This document shows positions 11,556 to 23,930 of a stretch of DNA of 64,000 nucleotides, one piece after another; within the stretch, counting starts at the first letter, position 1; each line of letters starts with the position of its first letter. The translations under genes were made by a program, and so were the position numbers. The notes under the pieces are model-generated. The model made no database searches. It was not told the origin of the DNA and saw nothing but the letters and a program-made list of their open reading frames with translations. This DNA is from Castanea sativa (Eukaryota > Streptophyta > Magnoliopsida > Fagales > Fagaceae), in contig NC_134015.1 of assembly GCF_040712315.1 (NCBI RefSeq), positions 46,952,464-47,016,463 of the forward strand, given 5' to 3'.

Positions 11556-12468
11556 GAGCAACTACATCAATATGCGTAAAGTCTTCTAAAATAGAAAAAG
11601 GTATCCATTTTACACATTTTGACTAAAAAAACACTCACATCAATGGGTGTAAAATTGTGCATATATGCACAATTGACCATGCATATATGCACGGTCACTG
11701 TAGCTGTGTATTTAATTTTTTTTAATTCTTTAATCTCTCACTTCTCAAGTTACATTCTCTCTCTTCTCCATCAATTCCCTCTCTTCTCCAGTGGACTCTC
11801 TTCCATCTCTATCTCCTCCATACAAATCATCAAATCCAAACAAATCATCAAAAACATCAAACAAATCCTAGATCTAGATCTTAACTCATCAAACACTTAT
11901 AGTTTTCTTAAATTCAAATCTCAAACTCCTCAAACCCATTTACGTACAAAACCATATCATCAAACCCATATACAAATCTATGTGAATCATCAAAGAAGAA
12001 GAAGAAGAAGAAGAAGCAGCGGCTATAGCAATAGTAGAAAAAAAAAATGAAGCTTGGAACCTTGGAGGAACAATGCAAACACCAACGCTACTCCAAACCC
12101 AAACCCAAACCCAAACATGAGAGTTGTTGAGGAAGAAGAAGATGATGAGCTTGAAGAGGGAGAGATCACTAGGGAAGAAGATGAGTCCAAGGGATCTTCT
12201 ACTACGACATTTTTTAATTTTGTTGACTGTTATGTGTTTGATAAGAATGAATTAGCTGAAGATTTGTGGGTTGATGATGGTGATTGGGTGGGTTGATGAT
12301 GGTGGCTGGGTGGGTTGATGGTGGGTTTGGATGAATATTTTATTTGAATAAATGTGTATAATAGACAAACTGATGTGGGTGTTTTGTAAAAATGAGAGTG
12401 TAAAATAGAAAAAGTAGGTTTTAGACGTACAAATTTCCAAATTTTTGCTTCCACTGATGCGGATGGTC
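11556..12468. mobile_element. Non-autonomous TIR element 3, TTA target duplication
   Basis: The left end is 'gagcaactacatcaat' and the right end 'ccactgatgcggatggtc'. 'tta' flanks both sides (11553-11555 and 12469-12471). The paralogous flank near 33830 reads 'gatattagctaaatg' without the insertion, which confirms the borders. The interior has a GAA microsatellite at about 11992-12014 and a GA-rich open stretch (12054-12296) that could encode an acidic peptide, but codon structure and homology are unconvincing. Confidence 0.82.
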
Positions 12469-12655
12469 TTAGCTTCATAAATGTAATATCTTCATTTAAA
12501 TGAAAAGCCTCATGAATTAGCTGAACTTCCAAAGAATATATATATATATGAGCAAATAGGATTGGTTTTGTTTTAGATAATTTTCTATTTTAGCACCCAC
12601 AAGAAAACACAAAATACGAAAAGTTGAGTACTTCATGTCCACAATTTGAGTACAA

Positions 12656-12656
<1 letters not shown>

Positions 12657-12692
<36 letters not shown>

Positions 12693-15600
12693 GACAAAGC
12701 TGAGAGAAAATTAATTCCTACATTTAAGGGCGCGCTGACAAATAGGATAACTACCTATTTAAAATTCTGATACATATACAGCTTTTAAAAAGTACAGCCG
12801 CACGTTATAATGGTTGGCTTTTTAAACCCTGCCACGTCTGCAATTAAAAAGCGATACATTGTATTGTTTAGCAAAGCTATAACACCGTTTAAAAACCTTT
12901 TGTATAAAAGGAAAACTAATCGGTTAAAATACAATTGAAAGGGCTTACAATACTCCCAAAAAAAATTTGCGATGCTGAGAACGGAGAAGGAGAGAGAGAT
13001 CGGGAGATCAAAAACTGAAACCCAAATCAGACACCAATCAAGATGAAGAAGATCCGTATAGTCTCTTCCAATATCCCCAAACTCTCTCTCTCTCTCTCTT
13101 CTCACGAACCCTAATCTTTTTCTTCAAGAATATTCAATCCCTTCAATCCAGGCTACAGGTTTGTTCTTTAATTCAATCTTTTTCCAATTCAAGATTCATG
13201 TATTTGTTTCTTGCTCTCTATATTATTGTATTCCTCAAATTTTTTAAAGTTTTTTGAAAAATCAGATTTGAATCGATCTTTGGTTTTTCTTTTCTTTCTT
13301 TTTACTTTTTTTTCTTGGTCTGCAACCATTCTATGGCAGTTTCTGTTGAAAGGTAGAACCGCAGTTGCTGTTAAAAACTGTTTCAGTATCAAATAGGAAA
13401 AATTTGGGGCTTTTAGAATAATGACTTAGAGATTTGAGATTTTAAAGTAGAGAGAAAAATCAGAGTCTTCACACACAGTCAGATTGCCGAAATAGTTACC
13501 TGTAAAGTTCTGTTTTTAATTTTTCAAATCTTTGAAATACTTTGGTTTGATAGGAGCACATTGCATTAGAAGAAATTTTTGAAGAACGAAGTGGATTTTT
13601 AACAGAAAATGCTAAAGCCCAACTGAAGACTTTTGGCAAAAACAAGTTTGAAGAGAAGCCAGGGAGCACCGTAGTTTTGAAATTTTCTAATTTGCATTTT
13701 TTTATAAAATAATTTTCATAAGTTCATGATTTGTTTTTGAAGAAACTTGAAGACTTAATTGCGCTAACTAGCTTGGCTCTTTGATTAAAATTTATCTTTA
13801 TACTATTATAAGCAACAACATGTACTAATTAAATAGCAAGTGTTGGGTGTTTTGTTATTTGATGAATTGCCTTGAATGTGTTTGATTATGGTTGTCAATC
13901 GGCCTTAAATGCATTAAAAATTATTTAAAACATTGTCTTATTTTTTTTATAGATTAGAGAAATTACTAAAAAAGATTCACCCTAAAGTGTTCAAAATAGA
14001 AAATCTTAAAGATATCTTTTGGATCAAATAAGCTTTCTTTCAAAATTTTATTTTAGTTTTTCTTTTTGGTTATCTTATACATCTTTAATTATTGGTTTTT
14101 TTGTTTCTGTAATGGACTGTGTCGAGGTTTTTGTACAAAGTGTTGCATTCTCTTAATTAATTTGGAATGTGTTGTGGTTTTCTTAATTAATTTCGATCGT
14201 GTTGGGGTTTTCTTAAAATTGTATATTTCTCACAAAAGCCACTGTTTTCAGTGATATCCAGTTTCCATGAAATTGAAGGAGATAGAAGTGGTGAAAGTAG
14301 AATTAGTGTTGCCAACCCACCTTTGTTTCAAGCAAATCCAAAGGCAGGCACTAGAAACATCTAAAGCAAATCTTTCAGGCCGAGAATTAGAAGAATTTCC
14401 CTCCTTAAGAACCACCTGTAAGTTCTTGGAATGAAAGAAAATGAGGGGAATCTTTTCTTTCATTGGCTTTCCTTCATTTTCGAAAAAGCATATATATTAA
14501 TTATTAGAAGGAATGATGAGAATGCACTTTTATTACTCATGGTAGAAAGTGGTACTTGCTAAACGAACTGACTATGGCTTTATATATTATATTAAATAGC
14601 TCAGGATTTATATTTAAATTATATTATTTTACTGTGGAAGTTGTCTACTGATTCAAGTACTCAAATTCTCTATTTTACCAATGTCAATTAGAGAAAACAG
14701 AATTGATGGAAACAGTCCTCTTCTTTTACTTCAAGTTAGTAGTTAGGACTTCTAACACTACAATGTTGTTTTGATTTTTTTTTAATATGTTTTTAGTATG
14801 TAATGAACAATTGAAGTTTTATCATCATGGGTTTTATTTGGATGCCACAGTATTGATTGTAAATTTGTGACTATTAAGACTTGATTTTACACAAATCTTT
14901 GAGTTTTTCCTGTTGGGTGATTTCATAAATGTTAGAATTGAAAAGAGTTGAAAAATAAGGATATAGAAAATTTGGATTTGGGAGAAACCAGAAACAAGAA
15001 TGACAGGCCTAAAAGGAAGCAACTGAAGCACATATCGTAACTTCATTAACAATTAATTGATGATGTAAATTATTGCCTTAGAAATTTATCCTTTTCCATA
15101 TTTACCAATAAAAGTTGTTTTCCTAATTTATCAGTTAAGAGTACTCTTGCAATAGTGGCTGGAATCTACAAACAAACACTTACACTTCTTAAAAATGTAA
15201 CAACCAAAAGTCTTGATTGATTCTGCAGTTATAAGTGTCAAGAACCTAGATGATAGCAACTGATATGGTCCCATTAAGTACTTGGAAAATTCATTAGTAT
15301 CACATGTTCCCTCTCTCTTTTTCTCTCTAAAAAAATTGGTTAATTTAGTTTAAATTTATATAATTTCCTACTAATATAGATTGTGCTTTAAAATTGCAGA
15401 ATCTGTAGCAATGTATAGATCTTCTAAAGTTAGATATGCGACTATTATGTACCTCTTTACAAGGTAATATATTTACTTCATTAAAATTTTAGATGATTAA
15501 TAATGTTTTTTTAATGGATTGTGGCAACATGGTTGAGATATCTATGCGAACTATAGATGAAGTAAATGCTAAAAGAAAGTTAGAGATAATGGATGCAACC

Positions 15601-17061
15601 AAAGTATTTGGTTTTGTGTTTGTAAAATAGAGAAAAAAGAAAGTTTATTAATGGCATAGTATGTGGAGGTTGCCGAGCATTAGAAACCTCAGTGCAAGTA
15701 TATATAATTTGTTAGTGTTACTTATTCATTTGTGCATCTAGGTTTGTTTCTATTTCAGTTTCTAGAAATCAGGTTGTTATTTGGTGGATTATTTTTGTGT
15801 TTTGGGGGAGTGATGGTGTGGATATGTAGCTGATGATTTTTTTCTGAAATGCATTTGTGGATTTGGTTGTGTGTGAATTTAAGGTAATGGGTTGTTGTTG
15901 GTAGTGATGGTGGTTGTGGCTTTACCCTTCATGAATGTGTTTTTCTATTTATTGTGTTTCCGTTATTTTGTGTTTCCATCCACGTTTCACTGTTTTTTTT
16001 TTGGGTAGATAAGCTTTGGCTTTGGGAAAAATTTTATCTATTAATGTAGTTATCCAACCTGGTAAATGCTATGCTTATGTCTTTTGGAGATTAATATATG
16101 CTTTTTGGGGATATTAGATTTGCTTAAGAATTCTAAATCATGGGAACTATTTGCCTATGTCATAACATGCATGCCACCAATTAATTAATTCACAAATTTA
16201 GAAGAATAATACTTTATTCACAGTGATGTGATCTTTTGCCCTTATTTGTTAAAGAAGTGATTGTGTTCTAATTCTTAACCAAATTATTTGACCCATCAAA
16301 ATTAAGGCTATTTTAGTTCTGTGTGTTTCAGATCTGCATGAAGCTACAAGAAAGTTGATTTGAAAGGCATTATATGACAAGGCATTGCATCAACTACGTT
16401 TATAGATTTGGTCTTTTTCATATTTCAATTTTCTTTGATTGATATGGATTAAAATTCAGATTGAAATTGGTTTAAATTAAACAGAGCCTCAAAGTTGAGT
16501 TTTTATTTTATTGTTTCATTGTTTGTTCTGTTTTGAATTGAGTTCATTTTTGTTTCATTTTGGAGAATGCGGAATGGATTGAATAGCCGTAGCTGATAAC
16601 CAAGATCATTGCTGTGGCAGAGATTATTTGGACGGCAGGATCTGTGCATCCTAAAACCATGCTCAAAAAATTAATCTTGCGTAGTTAGTTTGCTTTGCAC
16701 TTATGGTAGTGTGTATATATATTGCGTTTTTAGCTTCCTTGGCAGTGCATATATATTGCACATTTTTATAACAAATTGTTGCTTTGTAAAAGGCCCTGAA
16801 TCAAAAATTGTGTCACTTCCTATTTTGGTGAGCCTCTATTGAAAAAAATAAGAATTTTATTAAATGCAAAAGGTACCTATGAGCGTATCTTTAAGTACTT
16901 CAACGCTAATGGCAATGAAAAAAGTCTCATTAGCATCATTATCTAAACAACTAACCATCCACCCCCTTCCATATTTTACCATCACATTAAGTATAATATA
17001 TTAAGTTGATTGTTTTCTAATTCATAGAATGATCCCGCGCATTGTACGGGTTAAACGCTAG
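12657..17061 (+). mobile_element. Putative non-autonomous Helitron carrying gene fragments
   Basis: The 3' end is well defined: a hairpin 'cccgcgcattgtacggg' (17034-17050), then seven bases, then CTAG (17058-17061) followed by host T, the CTRR|T rule of Helitrons. The 5' end is less certain; a candidate TC start lies after A at 12656, next to an AT microsatellite. The interior is AT-rich and lacks Rep/helicase, so it would be non-autonomous. It contains UTR-like DNA (about 12970-13160, with CT-repeat and a splice-donor-like 'caggtttgttc') and an H+-ATPase-like exon (13554-13690). About 14250-14420 has exon-like composition but was not recognised. Confidence 0.6.
13554..13690 (+). pseudogene. 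Captured fragment resembling a plasma-membrane H+-ATPase exon
   Basis: After an acceptor-like 'ggtttgatag' the sequence reads EHIALEEIFEERSG, then LTENA, then LKTFGKNKFEEK, then VVLKF before decaying. This matches the N-terminal actuator-domain start of plant P-type H+-ATPases (pattern: I-P-L-E-E-V-F-E, then F-G-x-N-K-L-E-E-K, then L-K-F). Only about 45 codons are recognisable and no further exons follow, so it is a fragment, not a pump gene. It lies inside the Helitron-like element, suggesting transposon capture. Family assignment is from memory of the conserved motif. Confidence 0.55.
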
Positions 17062-17439
17062 TATATATAAAGTGCTAATCTTACTGCACTAAAATGAAAG
17101 TGTGTGTACCCTTGTTTTTGCCATGGAATTACAAACTCTCTGGGGAGTATAAGATATAGAGACGAAGAGATAGAGGGAAAGAGGGTGTAAGAAGATTATT
17201 AGAACTAGTTAAGAAAATATAATGCTAAAGAAATGTAGAAAATTACTTGAAAACATGGAATAGAATAGAGAACTAGATACAACAAACTGACTAATATTAT
17301 TAGATTCAACAGATACTTTACATAGATCATAAGAACTTCTAAGGGATACTATTTCTTGTCATTACAAACACACAAAGAGCTTATTTATAGACAACGGAAC
17401 TCAAACCAAATTCAGATACAATTTACAATCTGCTTTTCA
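17062..17439. other. Intergenic stretch, no feature seen
   Basis: AT-rich sequence between the Helitron 3' end and the first region with virus-like coding character. No reading frame, repeat or known motif was supported. Confidence 0.5.
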
Positions 17440-18427
17440 GAAGATGGTAGAGATCTGGTTTGTGATTGACAAGTGTTGATGGAAGTAAGGGCCTAGCTAT
17501 CTGCTTCCGGATAAGCTTTTGCATGGGCAATAAGTGTTTTGACAAGCATGAATAAAGTTGAGCTACCTTAGGACGTTTTTGGGACCCTTTTTTTTTTTTT
17601 AAAAGTGTTGGAGCTGTTTAGTCCCATCCATCTCTTCCTTGGAATCATTCTTCGTCAACATCAGCATTAACATCTAGGTCATGGTTATCATAATAGGGGT
17701 CGTCGTAACCAATAAAAGGATTGGGCATTTCCCAGTGATCTTCATGTGGCCACTGTTGTCTGCAAGCTTCTGGGATGCTTGGTCCTGTTTCGAATAAGGT
17801 TCCTTTATTAAGGGATTCCGCCTTTGTAAGAGCATGGTGACAAGATATCTAAGAGGTGTTCATGTGTAAGTGGAGAGTGTCATTTGGGTTAGTGACCCAA
17901 TGCATTTCTAATAGGTGAAAGATGCCTTCTGCTCAAATGTCCTTTTTTTAATTGAGCTTAGCAATTAAACACCTTATAGTAATTTTGTGACCAAATCTTG
18001 GATGTTCTATGATGAGATACTTTTTCCATTCTCCATTATGGGCATCATTTTTTAGGATTTCAAACCAAAATTTTTGAAAATACCTATTTTCGCGAGTGAA
18101 TAAATTAGTAAAATTTTGATTCAAAATGAAGACACAAATAATACTCATTGAGTAAATACCACATGTAAAGATAATGTATATATGACCATCCAGTTGGTTA
18201 CCTAAAAGGCAAAAGGGGTTTTCCATAGTTGGTCCACGTCAAGACAAATATCAAGGAAGTGATTGCGGTGTTCTTTAAGGTAATTATGGAGGGCTCTAAT
18301 GATTTTTTTGAATCTGGCTTCAAGGGTCGCTATTGATTCCGTATTTTGTCTGCCCTCGATTTGCGTGCTAGACCCCAAAAAGTCCAAAAATGTTATTCTC
18401 TTCATGGGGTAGAGAGAACATCCAGAA
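17440..18427 (-). pseudogene. Degenerate reading frame, possible left arm of an endogenous pararetrovirus
   Basis: Read leftward, two long stretches (18415-18203 and about 18226-17948), then further pieces to about 17640, form a broken protein-coding region. Visible segments include 'NTESIATLEARFKKIIRALH', 'CLLGNQLDGHIY' and 'EHPRFGHKITIRCLIAKLN'. I do not recognise the domain with confidence. Strand, style and position fit a gene 3' of the RT/RNase H of the pararetrovirus at 21977-25090, with the LTR-like block in between. It could be a viroplasmin-type gene, but that is a guess; it could also belong to a different retroelement. Confidence 0.4.
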
Positions 18428-18976
18428 TGATGTGACACAACCCATTCGGACACCAAAGCACCCAAATTGCCTTTTTCAGCTAAAATGACCAAAATGCCCC
18501 TAAGTAATCCCAAGTTGACCAAAAGTCAAACAAAGTTAAAATCCCCTCAAAACAGAACTTCATAGCTTTACATCAAACCTAAGCTTTTCGAAGATTTTTG
18601 GTAACCTTGACCAAGTTTGACTCGAAGATGACTCCCGACGAGCCCTAGAAACCCTAATTTGGATCTGGCCGTCAGAACGGGTTGAAACCAATGTCATTGC
18701 GAAGATTATCAAACTCTCAGTACAACGACTATTCGTGTGTCGAAATCGGAGTTAGAACATTTGAGATATCATGAAAACCAGGATAACGCACCGATCGATG
18801 CACCACTAACTTCCGGGAGACATAACTTTTGATCCGACTTTTGGATTTTCAAGTTCCATACCTTTTTAGAAACAGGAAGTCAAGTTCTTTCTAGGAGCAT
18901 TAAGATTAACCTAATCCGAAGCCATTTGAAGATGGCGGCCCTACAAGGACCGCCGCCTCATAAAGCGTGTCGGGGC

Positions 18977-18986
18977 TATAAAAAGG
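18977..18986 (+). promoter_or_regulatory. TATA box of the long LTR
   Basis: The motif 'tataaaaagg' sits in a locally GC-richer context about 550 bp into the LTR-like segment. Its position is plausible for the U3/R boundary of an LTR promoter. Confidence 0.45.
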
Positions 18987-19306
18987 CCCTAAGCACCTTT
19001 AGAAAAAAAAAAAAAAAAAAAGACACATCAAAGCCTCTTGATCTTTCCTTCTTCACCATAAATACAAGGTATTGTTCTTATACCCAATCTTCTTCTCTTT
19101 GGTTCTACACCTCGGGTCTAGAGTTTCGGGTGTGGATGTAACTTTTTAGCTACTATCCACACCCCTAACTTTCTAAATCTGTTTCTAGCATTTATCTTGC
19201 TCTTTGTGCTTCTAGCTTAAATCTCCTTGCTTTTTATGTCGTGTGTCATGTTTCATGCTTAGATCTACATCCTTACATGCTTATATGTTTAGATCTACAT
19301 GCTTTA

Positions 19307-19837
19307 TAGGAATGGCAACGGGTCGGGTTCAGGTCGGGTTTTTGCATACCCGGACCCGACCCGCGGGTCAAGACCCGAAACCCGGATCCGGCCCGATTAT
19401 TAATCGGGTTTTTTTTCCGGGGCCCATACCCGCCTCGCCGGGCCCCACGGGCCCCGCGGGCCCCGCGGGCCCCGTTTATCTTATTGGGCCCAAATCTAGC
19501 CCAACAAAAAAAAAAAAAATTTTTAAAGCCCATTAAATTTTTTTCATAGATTTAAGCCCATTCAAGCCATTTAGGGAGTTAGGGTTACAAATCTCAAATG
19601 CTCAATGATATATATGTATATACATAGGAGGGGGTTTAGTAATTTAACATAACCGGGTTTTTATCCGGGGCGGGTTTCGGATTTTTTTATAAAACCCGGA
19701 CCCGACCCGAACCCGCTTCGGGTTTTAAAAAAAAAACCCATACCCGACCCTATTCTTTATCGGGCCGGGTAAAATCCGGCCCATTAGGGTCGGACCGGGC
19801 CGGGTATCCGCGGGGCGGATCTAAATTGCCATCCCTA
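19307..19837. mobile_element. hAT-type non-autonomous element with 8-bp target duplication
   Basis: The terminal inverted repeats are 'taggaatggcaa' (left) and the complement of 'ttgccatcccta' (right), close to the C/TAGGGATGGCAA ends of hAT MITEs. A perfect 8-bp duplication 'atgcttta' flanks it (19299-19306 and 19838-19845). The interior is strikingly GC-rich at both ends, with repeated 'cgggtcgggt' and palindromic 'gggccccgcgggcccc' blocks that could fold. No transposase is encoded. It is nested in the long LTR-like segment. Confidence 0.85.
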
Positions 19838-21976
19838 ATGCTTTATACCTTATGTCATGTTTTCCTATGCTTTGTGCCTCTTTTTGTTCTATGTGGATGT
19901 TAAGATTACATGCTCACATGCTTGTATGACATTGTTGGCTATGCCTTGCTTGGATCTATGTGTTTATACGTTTATTTCCATTCTATATGGTTAGATCCCT
20001 GTCTTCACATGCTTATATGCTTGGATTCATGTTCTTCCATATTTATGTGCTAGGTTTCTACATGTTTACATGCATGTTTCTATGCCTATATGTCTAGATC
20101 TATGTTTTCATATGCCTATGTGCTTGGATCTGTGCTCCTTACATGCTTTATACTATCTTCCATGTGCTTGTGCACTCCATGCCATGTTTGTGTGCCTAGA
20201 CCTAGGCTATGTTTGCATGCCATGTGTTATTGTAGCCATTTTGTCGCTTTGTCTTTCTTTCTTGTGTTTTGGCCTAATGGTTAGGACTCGATCTAGACCC
20301 TATGGTCTTTGTCATTGTCCATACACCAAGGCCCACATCAAAGGGTTTGGATCACCCTATTTGCATGTCTACGCTTGCTTGCTTCTATGCTTTATACTTA
20401 TGCTAGCCTCTCTTTTTCTAGGCTTTGCCACGCTTGACGCCCTTAGTGGGTTTGTGGTTGTGTTGTTAAATCTAACGCACGTGAGGCCTTGTTTGGATGT
20501 AACCATTTGGAATGCATCACCATGATGCCGGTTACTTCGTGCATACCTTTCCCTTTTTCCGCTCACTGCGATGATATGCTTATTATGCTTGTTTGTGCCA
20601 CCCGTTGGCTTTCTATGCACCTTTACATGCTTGCTCACATGTCCATGCGTAAGTTTTGCTTGCTAGTGTGTCATCCATGCTTCAATACAATGAAGTTATG
20701 GACATTCAATCCAAACCTACATTTGTCCCTCACAGACACCACCTTTTGTTTGCTTTCTTGTTTGTTTTCCTTCTCGCTCACTTGCTTGCTTTCTTGTTTC
20801 TTTTCTTGCCATATCTATCACGCTTATCTGCTTTATGCCTCTTTCATATGCTATTTGCATCTTTTCCTTCCATTGCTTGTCTGCTAGTTTCTTGTCTTAG
20901 CCTTTGCATGTACACACACTGAATGAGGATGCATGGAGCTAAGGCATGGTCTCCCAGGCGCAAGCAAAAAGGGCGAAGACGCAAGCATGTAGATATAAGC
21001 CAAGCGACAATATTCAGTAGACTTAGGGGTCTAGCCTCTCCCATTTGGTTTTGTACTCTTTTAAACCCCCTTCCTTCCTTCTCCTTTTTCTCTTAAATGG
21101 GTTGTATTAGGTATATCATGTCATATACCATTCATCCTCATCCCTGGAATATGACAACCCCTGTTTACTTTCCCACACCTATATTTTGGGCCATGCTCTA
21201 GGAATGTAGGCATTTACTTTCCCGCTCTATGTGCTTGCATTGTGCATGATGTATGTATATATATACATGTTCGCCCCTTCCAGTGTGATTGCCACAATCC
21301 ATGTCACCTAAGGCAAAGCGATGCCTAATTTCCGCCGCGAAAGTAAGGTGACATGTTGCCAGATTTTCGCCGTGGAAATTTGGTACTTTGCCTGAATGCC
21401 TTAGGAAAGTATAGATTAGGACCACACCCATTCAAAAGCCAAACCTCAAAGCCCCCCCATGCATGATAAGCCTCGAAAGCCAATGCCAAAATCATATTTT
21501 TTTTACTGTCAATCTCCGAAAATTAAGGTTTTATCAAAACAAAGGGTTGTCCTTGGATAGGCATTGTGAGGTGCCTAACACCTTCCCCACACGTAACCAA
21601 ACTTCCGGACTCAAGAATCAAGATTTTTCTACCATCCACATTAGATTAGGAATTATGCCATTTTTCTTAGCCTAGGATTGGTAATAAAATCAACTAGAAA
21701 CAGGTGACCAATCACACCTTAGAAAAACCCAATGATTGGTGGCAACTTCACTTACCTTTGGTAATTCCTTTAAAATTTGGCCAAGATTCCTGCCGCACCT
21801 CCAAAGAAAGAAAAATACCCTCCTCCACCAAGAGAGAGAGCACCCGAAGCACCGCGTAAACCACACTACACCCAATCATTAAGAAGGGCCTCCAATGGGG
21901 CCCATCGCGCGCGAGAGTGTTGCCACGGTAGGTGGTTAAACGAAGGCCCGACGATGGTTTTCCGTTCCGCTCGAGG

Positions 21977-22513
21977 CTAAGCGTTGGCAATTAAGACCTT
22001 TATTTGGTCTTTTATCTCTAGAGGAAGGTTTTCTACCATATTAAGGATATCATCTGGGGTTGCAAAGGAAGAGCCTGAGGATGAGGATGGATCTGTAATA
22101 GGATATACACACAAGGGTGGAGGAACAATTATGGTGTTAATAGCTGAAGGCTTCCTAGAAAGGTAGTTAGTGATCAGGTTATCTTTTCCTTTAATGTGCT
22201 TTACTTGGAAAAACCATTGTGAAAACCAATTTGACCATCTGAGTAACTGAGGATATGGGAGCATTTTTCTTTTGAACTGAAGCATTTTTGGAAAGGATGA
22301 CATGTCCATTTCAACTAGAAAATTATACCCAAGAAGGTAAAACTGGAATTTTTCAATTCCATGTTTTACTGCAAGGATCTCCTTGAAAGTGGAGTGGTAA
22401 TAAAGTTCTGCAAGCTTGAATGCAACACTTTTATATCCACAAATATTTCTTTTTCCATCAATTTCTTCAAAAAGTGTTATTGCCCAATACTCATTACTTG
22501 CATCTGTCTGCAA
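21977..22513 (-). pseudogene. Pararetroviral RNase H region
   Basis: A 178-codon open stretch begins with TDASNEYW (first catalytic Asp), has a conserved Y-H-S-T-F-K-E-I-L-A-V segment (catalytic Glu), 'MDMSSFPKML', and ends its domain with 'HIKGKDNLITNYLSRKP' (final Asp/Asn region). This is the RNase H arrangement of caulimovirids and Ty3-like elements. The catalytic Asp near the middle is retained in 'EMD'. It ends with a natural-looking stop, consistent with the polyprotein C-terminus. Confidence 0.75.
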
Positions 22514-22689
22514 AATTCATTTGCCTGTTCTTGGAATCTGTAGTGGGGGAAGCTTTTCTGCTAATCTTTTCAATTGTTGGACTGCTTCTGTGTGACCAAA
22601 ATTCCACTCTGCAGGGGTTTTCTTTAGGAGTTGAGCTAAACAATTCCTGTATCTGGAAACCTTTGGAATGAAGTCGAACATACAATTAA

Positions 22690-23480
22690 CAATTCCAAGA
22701 AACTGTTGTATCTGTTTGGTACTTGTGAGCTTATCTGGAAATTCACCAAGAGAGATAGCTATGTGAGGCTACAAAGTATATTTTCCATCTGAAATGCTTC
22801 CTCCCAAAAAATATATTGAAGAATGTCCAATGACCATTTTCTTTTGTGAAAGCATTATTCCTTGGAATTTCACTAAATTATATAATTTAGTGAGCAACCT
22901 TTTATGGGATTTTGCATCCTTTGAGAATAGGAGGATATCATCCACATAGATTAATGCATTGGCCAAGAGTGGCTAGAACAGCGTTGCTATTGCTTTTTGG
23001 AATTGGGACGGGGCATTTTTGAGGCTAAAGGGCATGACTATCCATTGGTAATGGTGGTCTGGAATGCAAAACACTGTCTTGTACCTTTCTTTTGGATGGA
23101 TTCCTAATTGCCAAAATCCTGCTTTAAGATCAAATTTTGAAAATACTTTTGCATTTGAAATATGCTAGAAGAAAGCACTTTTTTTTTGGTAAGGGGGACT
23201 TGTCATCTGCAAGAAAATGATTAAGATCCTAGTAATTGATTACCGATCTGAGTTTTTCTCGGATTTGTTTAGCATGCTTGTTGACATAAAAAGCTTCACA
23301 CGTCCATGAGGAGGCTATGGGTTCAATGAGGCCTTCTGAGAGGATGGTAGATAACTCTTGTTTAACTAAGGCTAAATGTTCTAGGTTCACTCCTCGGTGG
23401 CTGGCTTTTGTGGAATTTACATCTTCATTCTTTTTGAAGGGAAGACGTATGAAAAAGTTTGGGTTCTTCCACAAGGGGTT
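22690..23480 (-). pseudogene. Pararetroviral reverse transcriptase region, broken
   Basis: The N-terminal fingers part (23474-23229) contains 'VKQELSTILSEGLIEPIASS', and the palm part (22966-22769) contains the catalytic YVDD box in 'LIYVDDILLFSKD'. Between and after them the frame is broken by stops and shifts, although 'QQFLGIVNCMFDFIPK' remains visible near 22680. Motif order and spacing are those of a Ty3/caulimovirid RT. Confidence 0.75.
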
Positions 23481-23639
23481 TGGATTTTTAAGGGGGAATT
23501 CAGAATGACTATTTGCATAACAATCGTTGATGATCTAGATTCTCAAAGAGTCAAAGAGGCCAACTGTAAATGGATGAGGGACTTGGGTCCAAGTGAGAAG
23601 GTGTTGTTTGTGCAAAAGTCCTTTTGAAGACCATCTAAG

Positions 23640-23925
23640 GCTAGGTATTTGGTGAAGGAGATCAAATCCTATAAGAAGGTCTCTTCCTATGAGAGGGTAT
23701 CCAAGGACTTGGTGTTTTATGGTAAGGGTTGAGAAAATTCTAATAAAGATAGGCTTACTCTTGTGGGTAATTAAGAATGTCTCCCCATTTGTTACATGAA
23801 ATATTTGGTTATAGGGCAGCTAGCATTCTATGGGTAAAATCATAGGATGGAGAATTGTTGCTGCAGCTCCGGTATCAAAATGGGCTATGACTAGGATGGG
23901 TCTAGAGTAAGTTTCTAGGAGGATA
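23640..23925 (-). pseudogene. Pararetroviral aspartic protease region
   Basis: On the minus strand the active-site motif HFDTGAAATI is visible, followed about 70 residues later by 'GYPLIGRDLLIGFDLL', the ILG/IIG-type segment of retropepsins. At least one stop lies between them. It sits directly between the coat-protein-like and RT regions, as in caulimovirid polyproteins. Confidence 0.65.
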
Positions 23926-23930
23926 TGTAC

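Larger units (their letters stand above)
18428..21976 (+). mobile_element. Long LTR-like segment with leader, probably Ogre/Tat-type
   Basis: The segment starts 'tgatgtgacacaaccc' where virus-like coding stops. A TATA box 'tataaaaagg' lies at 18977-18986. Near 21730 a stretch 'gattggtggcaacttc' resembles the primer-binding region of Ogre-like elements (normally TGGTGGCGACTCC), implying an LTR of about 3.3 kb (18428 to about 21731) and some 245 bp of leader. No gag or pol follows; virus-like sequence resumes at 21977. No matching target duplication was found, so it is truncated. Small open frames at 20070-20920 are T-rich artefacts. Confidence 0.5.

Noticed and set aside
11619..12296. Possible small genes within TIR element 3
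   Set aside because: Low-complexity Ser/Ile and Asp/Glu-rich translations inside a mobile element with no homology seen.
18926..19141. Open frame near the LTR TATA box
   Set aside because: Low-complexity Lys run from a poly-A tract and no homolog recognised; it lies in the LTR transcription-start region.
20070..20922. Hydrophobic Cys/Leu-rich open frames
   Set aside because: The region is repeated 'atgcttgtatg'- and 'ctatgc'-like words in an LTR; the translations are compositional artefacts.
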